A model generated the notes under the pieces. That model was not told the DNA's origin, ran no database searches, and saw nothing but the letters and a program-made list of their open reading frames with translations. Below, one piece after another: positions 42,842 through 51,102 of a stretch of 64,000 nt of DNA. This DNA comes from an uncultured Paracoccaceae bacterium. Lineage in GTDB: Bacteria > Pseudomonadota > Alphaproteobacteria > Rhodobacterales > Rhodobacteraceae. A program made the position numbers and the translations under genes. The stretch covers positions 186,001-250,000 of the forward strand of contig CATOSB010000008.1 of assembly GCA_951812305.1 (NCBI GenBank). The letters are read 5' to 3'. Position 1 is the first letter of the stretch. Each line of letters opens with the position of its first letter.

Positions 42842-42936
42842 GATCGAACAACCAAATCGATTACCCGACGGGAGTGTTTGACAAAGCCAAGCGCGCAGAC
42901 TTAGCGTCGTACAATGAATATTGGGGAATGCCAGGA

Positions 42937-44760
42937 ATGCTCGACGACGCATTAGTCTCGATTGAAAATCTGAGGGTCGAGTTTGAGACCAACGATGGCA
43001 CGGTCGTCGGGGTAGAGGATATTTCATTTGATATCGCGCCGGGTGAAACCGTATGTGTGGTTGGTGAAAGCGGATCGGGCAAGTCGGTGTCGTCGCTTTC
43101 GTTGATGCGGCTGGTGGAATTTGGCGGCGGGACGATTGCGAAGGGTGCGCTGAACTTCCGCGTTGACGATGGCAGCGCGATGAACCTCGCCGATGCAGAT
43201 GCCGAACTGATGCGCACCATCCGCGGCAACAAGATCGGCATGATTTTTCAGGAGCCGATGACGGCGCTGAACCCGGTCTTTACCGTCGGGCGGCAATTGA
43301 CCGAAGGCTTGCGGGTTCACAAGGGGCTCAGCCAGTCAGAGGCCGAGGCGCGCGCGGTGGAACTGCTGCGGCAGGTGCGTATTCCCGAGCCGGAGCGGCG
43401 GTTGAAGCAGTTTCCCCATGAACTGTCCGGCGGGATGCGTCAACGCGTGGTGATCGCGATGGCGCTGGCCTGCGAGCCGCGCCTGTTGATCGCGGATGAG
43501 CCGACAACGGCGCTGGATGTGACCATTCAGGCCGAGATTCTGGCGCTGATTGATCGGCTGAAGCGGGAAACCGGCACGGCGGTGCTGTTTATCACGCACG
43601 ACATGGCCGTGGTGGCGCAGATGGCGGACCGCGTCGTGGTCATGTTCCGCGGCAACAAGGTCGAGGAAGGCACGGTCGAGGAAATCTTCGCCAACCCGAA
43701 AGAAACCTATACCCAGCAGCTTTTAGCCGCCGTGCCAAAACTTGGAGAAATGCGCGGCAAAGATGCGCCCGAGCCGATGAATATTCCGGGCGAGAAAGCC
43801 TATGTCGCCGGGCCGGTAAAGCCGCGTTCCGACAAGGTGATCCTTGAGGTCGAAAACCTGACCACTCGGTTCCCCGTCAAGGGCGGCGTTTTGCGCCGCA
43901 CCGTGGCGCAGGTCCACGCGGTTGAGGATGTGTCGTTCGCCATTCGCGAAGGCGAAACTTTGGCGCTGGTTGGTGAATCCGGGTGCGGCAAGTCCAGTTG
44001 CGGGCGCTCGATCCTGCGGCTGGTGGAACCTCATTCCGGCCATATCACCATTAATGATCGCGACGTGGTGGCAATGACACCGAATGAATTGCGCGACGCG
44101 CGGCGCGACATGCAGATGATCTTTCAGGATCCGTTTGCCTCTCTCAATCCGCAAATGACCCTTATGGCGCAGGTGGCGGAGCCGCTGAGAAATTACCACC
44201 AGATGAGCAGTTCCGAATTGCAGGACCGCGTGTCAGAGCTGTTCGACCGCGTTCACCTGCCGCGCTCTTTCCTGCGCCGCTATCCGCATGAGTTGTCCGG
44301 TGGACAGCGTCAGCGGATCGCAATTGCGCGCGCGCTGGCGCTGAATCCCAAGCTGATCATCGCGGATGAGGCTGTCTCCGCGCTCGACGTGACCGTGCAG
44401 GCGCAGGTTTTGAACCTGCTTCTGGAATTGCAGAATGACCTTGGCATTTCGATGCTGTTTATCAGCCACGATATGGCGGTCGTGGAACGGGTCAGCCACC
44501 ATGTGGGCGTGATGTATCTTGGCCGGATCGTCGAAATGGGCCCACGGGCGGCAATTTTTGAGGATCCCCAGCACGCCTATACCAAATCGCTTCTCAGCGC
44601 GGTGCCGGTCGCTGACCCGAAACAGCGAAAGCTGGAACGCGACCTGAACTTCAAACCGATCCCGTCGCCGATCCACCCGATGGGCTATGACCCGGGCGCG
44701 TCGATCTATCACGAGGTCACGCCGGGGCATATGGTTCTGACATCTGAAAGCGGATATTGA
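42937..44760 (+). CDS. ABC transporter ATP-binding protein with two ATPase domains, orphan (peptide type)
   Basis: The product of about 607 residues fuses two ATPase domains: GESGSGKSVS, LSGGMRQRVVIAMA, LLIADEPTTALD; then GESGCGKSSC, LSGGQRQRIAIARA, LIIADEAVSALD. A DppD/F C-terminal extension (PHHAYTKSLL-type, FKPIPSPIHPMGYDPG) is present. No binding protein or permease is next to it: upstream lies an IS66 copy without a target duplication. The ATG at 42937 (LDDALVSIENL) is preferred; ATG 42928 is possible. A readable stretch from the IS border to this ATG (NNQIDYPTGVFDKAKRADLASYNEYWG in pieces) could be the remnant of a preceding gene end. The next gene, an ArgE-like deacetylase, starts seven bases after the stop. 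Confidence 0.92.
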   Translation: MLDDALVSIENLRVEFETNDGTVVGVEDISFDIAPGETVCVVGESGSGKSVSSLSLMRLVEFGGGTIAKGALNFRVDDGSAMNLADADAELMRTIRGNKIGMIFQEPMTALNPVFTVGRQLTEGLRVHKGLSQSEAEARAVELLRQVRIPEPERRLKQFPHELSGGMRQRVVIAMALACEPRLLIADEPTTALDVTIQAEILALIDRLKRETGTAVLFITHDMAVVAQMADRVVVMFRGNKVEEGTVEEIFANPKETYTQQLLAAVPKLGEMRGKDAPEPMNIPGEKAYVAGPVKPRSDKVILEVENLTTRFPVKGGVLRRTVAQVHAVEDVSFAIREGETLALVGESGCGKSSCGRSILRLVEPHSGHITINDRDVVAMTPNELRDARRDMQMIFQDPFASLNPQMTLMAQVAEPLRNYHQMSSSELQDRVSELFDRVHLPRSFLRRYPHELSGGQRQRIAIARALALNPKLIIADEAVSALDVTVQAQVLNLLLELQNDLGISMLFISHDMAVVERVSHHVGVMYLGRIVEMGPRAAIFEDPQHAYTKSLLSAVPVADPKQRKLERDLNFKPIPSPIHPMGYDPGASIYHEVTPGHMVLTSESGY

Positions 44761-44767
44761 TCTGGAT

Positions 44768-45907
44768 ATGGACGCGCGTTCAATTCTGGAGAAACTCGTT
44801 TCTTTCCCAACGGTTAGCCGGGACAGCAATCTGGAGCTGATTGACTGGGTCGCCGATTACCTCGATGGTTTCGGAATCAAATCGACCATTGTCCCCCACA
44901 AATCCGGCAAGAAGGCGCAGCTTTATGCGCATATCGGGCCGGACGTCGACGGCGGTGTCGTGCTTTCGGGCCACACCGATGTGGTGCCGGTGGATGGGCA
45001 GGACTGGGACACGGACCCATGGACGGTGATCGAGAAGGATGGGCGCCTTTACGGGCGCGGCACGTGTGACATGAAAGGCTTCGACGCGCTGGCACTGGAA
45101 CGCGGGATCAAACGGCCTTTGCAAATTGCGCTGTCGCGGGACGAGGAAATCGGTTGTGTCGGCGCACCAGAGATGGTCGACCACATGGTCGCCTCGGGGA
45201 TGCCGCGCGCATCTGCCGCGATCATCGGAGAGCCCTCGCGAATGAAAACGGTGACCGGCCACAAGGGCGGCACCGGGTTCAAAACCCATATTCATGGCTT
45301 CGAAGTACATTCCTCGCTGATGCACACGGGCGTGTCCGCGATCATGGAGGCCGGCAAGCTGATTCAATGGGCCAATGAACAGAACGACGCCAACCGTGCG
45401 AAGGCGCCAAGCGAGATGGATGGGCTGTTTGACCCGCACTGGACAACGCTATTTGTCGGAACGATCTCGGGCGGCACGGCGAATAACATCACGTCCAAGG
45501 ATTGCGAGTTCGCGATGACGTTCCGTGTCGTGCCGGGCGAAAGCATGGAAGACTGGAAAGCCGCCTATCTGGCCAAATGCGCCGAGGTCGAGGCCGAAAT
45601 GCAGGCCGTGGTGCCCGAAACCCGCATCGAGAACCGCCCTTTCTTTGATGTGCCGGGCCTGAAACCAGAAGAGGATGGCGAAGCCGAGGCTTTGGTGCGC
45701 CGTCTGACCGGCGACAATGGCACGCATGTCGTCAGCTACGGCACGGAAGCCGGGCAATTTCAGGAACGCGGCTTTTCCTCGGTCATCTGCGGCCCCGGCG
45801 ACATTGCGCAGGCGCATCAGCCGAATGAGTATCTCGAAATCAGCGAATTTCAGGCCGGCTGGAGATTCATGGAAGAACTGGTGGCGTATCTGTCACAAGA
45901 TCCCTGA
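44768..45907 (+). CDS. argE: Acetylornithine deacetylase-like M20 enzyme
   Basis: The 379-residue protein shows the M20 hallmarks: metal His in LSGHTDVVPVDGQDW, bridging Asp in RGTCDMKGF, catalytic Glu in RDEEIGC and the His in AQAHQPNEYL near the end. ArgE releases ornithine from N-acetylornithine. The segment after CDMKGF (DALALERGIKRPLQ) is about seven residues shorter than I expect for this family, where it forms a helix next to the active site; this may be an in-frame deletion. It follows the orphan ABC ATPase gene by seven bases, which suggests a joint role in using imported peptides or acyl amino acids rather than only arginine synthesis. Confidence 0.8.
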   Translation: MDARSILEKLVSFPTVSRDSNLELIDWVADYLDGFGIKSTIVPHKSGKKAQLYAHIGPDVDGGVVLSGHTDVVPVDGQDWDTDPWTVIEKDGRLYGRGTCDMKGFDALALERGIKRPLQIALSRDEEIGCVGAPEMVDHMVASGMPRASAAIIGEPSRMKTVTGHKGGTGFKTHIHGFEVHSSLMHTGVSAIMEAGKLIQWANEQNDANRAKAPSEMDGLFDPHWTTLFVGTISGGTANNITSKDCEFAMTFRVVPGESMEDWKAAYLAKCAEVEAEMQAVVPETRIENRPFFDVPGLKPEEDGEAEALVRRLTGDNGTHVVSYGTEAGQFQERGFSSVICGPGDIAQAHQPNEYLEISEFQAGWRFMEELVAYLSQDP

Positions 45908-45949
45908 TTGACACCCATCAACTGACTGAAAAACATAAGTAAATTTACG

Positions 45950-45985
45950 ATTTGCATTTTCCGGTGGTTGGCCGAGAATGCAAAT
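45950..45985 (+). other. Inverted repeat in the leader of the surface-protein gene
   Basis: ATTTGCATT (45950-45958) and AATGCAAAT (45977-45985) are perfect 9-bp inverted repeats, 18 bases apart, ending 17 bases before the start codon of the split surface-protein gene. A regulator site or RNA stem is possible. Confidence 0.35.
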
Positions 45986-47078
45986 GGAAATTTGGAGTAC
46001 TTATGATGACTTGGGACATCGGAAAAATTGCGGCGGTTTTCGTTGTCGCCGGTCTGTCATTCACGGCGACTGCCGATATCGCGCTGGGTCAAACCACACT
46101 TCAGGATCTGGAGGCGATCGACAATCCCAGTGTCGACATCAACGAACTCATTCGATTGACCAAACTGGTCATCAAGGAAACCTGCGAAGAGATCGAGGAA
46201 TTCAAGCTGCAGCGCGACTTCGCCGATGATGAGTTGGCGCAGTTCCAACAGCAGATTGATGCGATCGACAAGAAAAAAGACGAAAACTGGCAGACCCATG
46301 AAGATATTTCTCAGCAGATCATAGACAGTCGGAATCTCACAACCGTCGCCCAGCTTCAGGATGATCCGGACCTGCAACGGGCGAGAGCGGATAAAGAACG
46401 CGTGGACGCGGCACTTGACGCTGAAAAAGAGGTGATATTAAGCAGCGACGCCTATCTTTCCAGTGTTCGCAGCCGAGCGGGCGCACAAAACGGCATCAAT
46501 TCCAGTGGGATTTACAAATCCAGAATGGAAGAGCGCCTGACAGAGCTGGAAAACATCCGTGACCTCAATCCGGAGTCAATCATCGCCAAACCCGATGGCA
46601 CACCGGATCCGACACCGAAACCGCCCGGCGTGCCGGATGTTGAAGTTCCTCAGCGCGAAGCCGAGTCGGATCCGGAGTTTCGGCTGCGTTTCGACATTTC
46701 GAAACCGGGGCCGATTGACCACACCTTTGAAACCTTCAACCAGCGGCTTTTGACACAGGATGAACTTGGTCTTGGCATTGATCTGGGAATCTCGCCCATC
46801 TTTGGCGACCGGAATTTCGTTTCGGTGGATATCATGACGATGCCCGGCGACTATAATGGCCACGAAAACCTGCCCGGCGGCGCCGTTGGCGCAAGCAGCG
46901 GTTCTTTCCGGCACAACTATTTCGGTCTCAGTGGCACGGCAGAGTGGGACATGCCGGATGAGCGGTTCAATTTCGGCCTCACCGCGGGTGCGGGCGCGTT
47001 GAATTCCCGAGGCGATGGCACGTTTGAGTTCAAAGGAACGCAAGCGGCCGTCAAACTTGGCGGCTATGTAACCTATGA

Positions 47079-48247
47079 TACCAACGGCGGGATGATTTGA
47101 CTCGCTTTTTGGATTCCCAAATTGTTCGGTATGTGACTCACTGTTTCTGTCCAGAGAGGGAGGGAGATATGGGTGCCGCGGTTCCGGTTTTGCGCGATGA
47201 TTTCACGGTGCACGAGTTGCGCGCTTTAGCCGGTCGCGCGTCGAACGGCAAAGTAGCACGTCGGCTTTTGGCGATTGCTCTGGTGCTTGAAGGGTCGTCG
47301 CGCAAGGTTGCTGCCCAGAGTTGCGGGATGGATCGCCAAACCCTTCGAGACTGGGTCCATCGATACAATGTCGAAGGTCCTGACGGGCTGTCAGATCGTG
47401 GGGGTGGCGGCGCGAAACCTCGATTGTCGCCGGAGCAGATAGCGCAGCTTGCGGTCTGGGTGGAGGCTGGCCCTGATCCGGCCCGCGATGGTGTGGTTCG
47501 CTGGCGTCGCGCCGATCTTGCCCGGCGCATTGAGGCGGAGTTCGAGATCAAGCTCCACGAACGCACAGTAGGTAGTTATTTGGTTCAACTGGGCTTTCGC
47601 AGGCTGTCGGTCCGCCCCGAACATCCCAACGCCGACCCAGTGGCACAGACTGCATTTAAAAAAAACTTTGCCAGCATCGTAGCCGACATTTTGACTGAAC
47701 GGGCGAAAGGAAAGCCACTGGAAATATGGTTCCAGGACGAAGCACGGGTGGGCCAGCAGGGAACACTCACCCGTGTCTGGGCGAAGCGGGGAACCCGCCC
47801 ACGTGCGCCCCGGGATACCCGCTACAAATGGAGCTACGTATTTGGCGCTGCCTGTCCGGCACGTGGTGCCGCAGCTGGGCTGATCCTGCCTTATGTTAAC
47901 ACAGAGGCGATGGGCCTGCATCTCGACGAGGTCTCAAAAACAATCGCACCCGGTTCTCATGCGCTCCTGGTCACAGATGGCGCGGGGTGGCACGGAGCCA
48001 AGGGGCTCTTGGTGCCAGACAACATAACGCTCCTGAAGCTGCCCCCCTATGCGCCCGAACTCAACCCGATGGAAAATGTCTGGGCCTATCTGCGCTCCAA
48101 CAAGCTGGCCATCACCGTGTTCGATACCTACGAGCAGATCCTCGACAAATGCGCAGACGCCTGGAACTTCTTCGAAAATGACCCGCAGCGCATAACCTCA
48201 ATAACGACCAGAGAATGGGCAACGGTCAATTGATCAAGCCGTTGGTA
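47079..48247 (+). mobile_element. IS630-like insertion sequence type c (1169 bp)
   Basis: Inverted ends TACCAACGGC and GCCGTTGGTA. The flanks are TGA on both sides (47076-47078 and 48248-48250). It has the same length and similar ends as type a but differs in sequence. Confidence 0.85.
47169..48233 (+). CDS. IS630-like transposase, single frame
   Basis: The 354-residue protein starts GAAVPVLRDDFTVHELRALAG with AGGGAG before the ATG. It has helix-turn-helix regions (SCGMDRQTLRDWVHRYNVEG), then TAFKKNFASIVADIL and the DDE domain: D in FQDEARVGQQG, D in VTDGAGWHGAKG and E in APELNPMENVWAYL. It is uninterrupted where the type a transposase changes frame, and the run of A has eight bases here (47648-47655) against seven there. 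Confidence 0.9.
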   Translation: MGAAVPVLRDDFTVHELRALAGRASNGKVARRLLAIALVLEGSSRKVAAQSCGMDRQTLRDWVHRYNVEGPDGLSDRGGGGAKPRLSPEQIAQLAVWVEAGPDPARDGVVRWRRADLARRIEAEFEIKLHERTVGSYLVQLGFRRLSVRPEHPNADPVAQTAFKKNFASIVADILTERAKGKPLEIWFQDEARVGQQGTLTRVWAKRGTRPRAPRDTRYKWSYVFGAACPARGAAAGLILPYVNTEAMGLHLDEVSKTIAPGSHALLVTDGAGWHGAKGLLVPDNITLLKLPPYAPELNPMENVWAYLRSNKLAITVFDTYEQILDKCADAWNFFENDPQRITSITTREWATVN

Positions 48248-48491
48248 TGACATCAATGACCGTTTTGCGGTCGGCACGGGCGTGGACTATTACAATCCGC
48301 TTGGCGGCGGGGTCAGCGGCGGCGTGACCGGCGGCCCGCGCAGCAATGTATTGATCGATCCGTTTTGGGTGGGATCCGTGCGGTTCATCGTGAAACTGGA
48401 CTAAAACCTCGATCCGGTATCCGCGCAGGGTGGCGACTGACAATTCTCAATTCGTGCAAATTGGTTCTTGCCCAGCGATCCCAGACCTCAA

Positions 48492-49352
48492 TCATGCGCG
48501 CCCGCGCCGCAATGCGACCAGATTGGAGATAACCAGCGCGCCGATCACCACGGCGCCACCAATCAACGCCCAGCGACCGGGGTTCTCATCAATGACGGCC
48601 CAAACCAATAATGGCGCGAGAACGGATTCAAGAAGGATCAGCAGCGACACTTCTGCCGACCGGATATAGCGCGGCCCGAGTGTCAGAAAACACGTCGCAA
48701 CGCCGATAAAGCCCCCATGCGCGAGGATCAGTGGCCAGTTTCCGGCGAGTGCCTGCCAAGGGTCGACAAAGATCAGGATAACAAGGGCAGAGCCGATATA
48801 GGCGACCGGAATGGTCGGAATCATCGGAATGTTCCTGACCTTGCGCACCGCTGTCAGCGCCGCCGCATAGGCAACCGAGACGTAAAGTGCCCAAAGATCG
48901 CCGGTCCAGTGCGCCGTCTCTGTTTCGCCGGACCCATAAGCGATAATCGCCAGGCCGACCGCGACAAATGCCATTGTGATGACCATGCGCCAACCGATTG
49001 ACTCACCCAGAAAAAGCCAGCTGAAGATCGCTGCAAAAACGGGCAGAGTGGCGAAGATGAACACGGCATTGGCGACGCTGGTGTTGCTGATCGCCAGAAC
49101 GAAGGCCGCCGTGGTGGTGCCGATCAGCGCAATATAGATCACGCCGGACCAGCCGGTTTGTCGGATCGACCGTACAGTGCCAAGGCGCGGGATCAGCAGA
49201 ATCGCGATTAACACAACCGTTCCCGAAGTCAGCCCGCGCCAGAATGCGGTGACCATCGGCTCGGCAGCAATCAGGCGAACGAAGAGGCTGTCGGGGACCA
49301 CGAACAGGACGCCCAGCGCCGTGATCAGAAGCCCCCTGAGATGCGTATTCAA
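48492..49352 (-). CDS. EamA/DMT family transporter
   Basis: The 286-residue inner-membrane protein has two five-helix EamA repeats (about ten membrane segments), with SLFVRLIAAEPMVTAFWRG in the first half and SAEVSLLILLESVLAPLLVWAVIDENPGRWALIGGAVVIGALV at the end of the second in family-typical order. Such proteins export amino acids, nucleosides or drugs. The start overlaps the hisG stop by four bases, so it is the last gene of the hisS-hisZ-hisG operon; a link to histidine-related metabolites is possible but unproven. Confidence 0.87.
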   Translation of the reverse strand: MNTHLRGLLITALGVLFVVPDSLFVRLIAAEPMVTAFWRGLTSGTVVLIAILLIPRLGTVRSIRQTGWSGVIYIALIGTTTAAFVLAISNTSVANAVFIFATLPVFAAIFSWLFLGESIGWRMVITMAFVAVGLAIIAYGSGETETAHWTGDLWALYVSVAYAAALTAVRKVRNIPMIPTIPVAYIGSALVILIFVDPWQALAGNWPLILAHGGFIGVATCFLTLGPRYIRSAEVSLLILLESVLAPLLVWAVIDENPGRWALIGGAVVIGALVISNLVALRRGRA

Positions 49353-50038
49353 AGGCCCAGCTTGGCGGTGAGTGTCGCCAGTGCTTGTTCGTCCCCCGCT
49401 TCCATCCCGGCAGTCAGCGAGCCGAACAGGTTCGCCTGACTGGCGTGGATCGGGTCGCCCTGCAGTACTTTCAGATGGTTCGCCTCAAGCGTGGCGCCGG
49501 TGGTGGTGATATCGGCAATCGCCTCGGCGGTCAGGTTCGCCACCGTGCCCTCGGTCGCGCCCTGACTGTCGACCAGCAGATAATCGGCGATTTCGTTTTC
49601 CTTCAGATGCTCGCGCACAAGCCGGTGGTATTTTGTGGCGATGCGCAGGCGGTGGCCGTGGGTAGCCCGGAACGCGGCAGCCACAGCGTCCAGATCGTCG
49701 AGCGTTTCGACGTCGATCCAGGCCTGCGGCACGGCGATGACCAGGTTGGCAAATCCGAAGCCCATTTGGGTCAGCGGCTCAACAAGCGTGTCCCAATGGG
49801 CCAGCTTTTCGCGCACGACGTCAGAGCCGGTGACGCCAAGGTGGACGCGGCCCGCGGCCAGTTCGCGCGGGATCTCGCCAGCAGGGAGAAGTACGAGCGC
49901 GACGCCGTCGATGCCTTCGACGGCGGCGGCATATTCGCGATCCGATCCGGTGCGCGACAGCGTGATGCCGCGTTCTCCGAACCAGTCGAACGTGTCGGCC
50001 ATCAGCCGGCCTTTGGAGGGGATGCCGAGCTTGATCAT
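49349..50038 (-). CDS. hisG: ATP phosphoribosyltransferase, short form (HisG)
   Basis: HisG joins ATP and PRPP in the first step of histidine synthesis. The 229-residue protein is the short form, which needs HisZ. It has KLGIPSKGRLMADTFDWF, the PRPP-site segment LEANHLKVLQGDP-like, and EGTVANLTAEAIADITTTGATLEAN, the conserved end of the catalytic core. No C-terminal ACT-like regulatory domain is present, which agrees with HisZ next door. The start overlaps the hisZ stop (ATGA). Confidence 0.95.
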   Translation of the reverse strand: MIKLGIPSKGRLMADTFDWFGERGITLSRTGSDREYAAAVEGIDGVALVLLPAGEIPRELAAGRVHLGVTGSDVVREKLAHWDTLVEPLTQMGFGFANLVIAVPQAWIDVETLDDLDAVAAAFRATHGHRLRIATKYHRLVREHLKENEIADYLLVDSQGATEGTVANLTAEAIADITTTGATLEANHLKVLQGDPIHASQANLFGSLTAGMEAGDEQALATLTAKLGL

Positions 50039-51102
50039 GGCGACAATTCCGCCGTCAGCGCCGGACGGATCATGCCACCGACCGCGGGAACCTCGCCGCC
50101 GAGCGCGCGGGCCAGCGCGTCATACCGCCCGCCCGTCGCCACAGGCGGCATCGGGGTTTCGTCGGCATAGAAGCCAAAGACGAAACCGTCGTAATACTCC
50201 ATATTGGTGCGGCCATAGGAGCCTTCGAAATCGACTGCGGCAATATCGACACCGCGCGCGCCGAGGGCGTCGAGGCGGGTGGCGAAGATTGCGACGGCGT
50301 TGCCGATGACGGGCATGTCCGCAGCAAGGGCTTGCAGCGCAGTAAGCGCCGCTGGCAGTTTGGCGTCGAGGTTCAGAATGGCCTCAATCACAGAAACTTC
50401 GCCAGCAGGGATCGACGGTTCATCAGCATCTTTGACCAGCCAGGCCACGCGATCTGCAATCTCCTGCGGCGTGCGCAACCCGATCACCGACGCATCCGGC
50501 ACTGCCTTGCCCGCGCGGGCCAGTGCAATCAGGTCATCACGCCCCGCAGGCATGTCGCCCTTGCCGGAAAAACGATTGAGGAGTTTCAGGAACCGCCCCG
50601 GGCGCCAAAGGTGGCGCAACAGCGCGCGTTTGCGGCGGTCTGATGCGGTGAGGCCAAGAACTGCCGCGCGCAGGATGTTGATGTCACCGGTCGCGATACG
50701 TAGGGGCAGATCGGAAAGGGTTTCGGCAAACAGGGCGAAGACCTCGGCGTCGGCCTCTGCCGCATCCGCCCCGCCCAGATATTCGAACCCGACCTGCGCA
50801 TATTCGCTGGGCCGGATCGAATTCAGTTCCTGCATCCGGAAGACCTTGCCCGCATAGACATAGCGCGCCTCTGTCGCGCCGTCGGTCAGGTGTTTCTGTA
50901 CCACTGGCACAGTAAAGTCAGGGCGCATCATCAACTCGCCCGCCAGCGGGTCGCGGGTGGTGTAGGCGCGGGCGCGGATGTCTTCGCCGTAAAGGTCCAG
51001 CAGCGTTTCGGCCTTTTGCAGAACCGGCAGATCGACGCGCGCAGCGCCTGCGGCCTCAAAGGCGGCGAGGATGCGCGCCGTCTCCTCCGCCGCGCTGGTC
51101 AT
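50035..51102 (-). CDS. hisZ: ATP phosphoribosyltransferase regulatory subunit (HisZ)
   Basis: HisZ is a catalytically dead HisRS paralogue that activates short HisG and mediates feedback by histidine. The 355-residue protein has MRPDFTVPVVQKHL, YVYAGKVFRMQE and a final GGRYDALARALGG, the HisRS-like motifs. The start at 51102 overlaps the hisS stop (ATGA); the long frame above it is antisense-free but only shadows hisS. Its gene lies between hisS and hisG, the usual order. Confidence 0.92.
   Translation of the reverse strand: MTSAAEETARILAAFEAAGAARVDLPVLQKAETLLDLYGEDIRARAYTTRDPLAGELMMRPDFTVPVVQKHLTDGATEARYVYAGKVFRMQELNSIRPSEYAQVGFEYLGGADAAEADAEVFALFAETLSDLPLRIATGDINILRAAVLGLTASDRRKRALLRHLWRPGRFLKLLNRFSGKGDMPAGRDDLIALARAGKAVPDASVIGLRTPQEIADRVAWLVKDADEPSIPAGEVSVIEAILNLDAKLPAALTALQALAADMPVIGNAVAIFATRLDALGARGVDIAAVDFEGSYGRTNMEYYDGFVFGFYADETPMPPVATGGRYDALARALGGEVPAVGGMIRPALTAELSP

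Larger units (their letters stand above)
46003..48404 (+). pseudogene. Secreted or outer-membrane coiled-coil protein, split by IS630-like element
   Basis: 46003-47078 joined to 48251-48404 restores one frame of about 409 codons. A signal peptide (MTWDIGKIAAVFVVAGLSFTATADIALGQ in pieces) precedes a charged helical region of about 130 residues (EIEEFKLQRDFADDELAQFQ and following, likely coiled coil), a proline linker (PDPTPKPPGVPD), and a C-terminal beta-strand-like part with glycine-aromatic alternation (FRHNYFGLSGTAEWDMPDERFNFGLTAG) that restores to TYDINDRFAVGTGVDYYNPLG and ends RFIVKLD. I do not recognise the family; the layout suggests an outer-membrane barrel with a periplasmic coiled coil. 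GGAG before the ATG at 46003 supports the start. The IS removes the last 51 codons from the frame. Confidence 0.6.
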
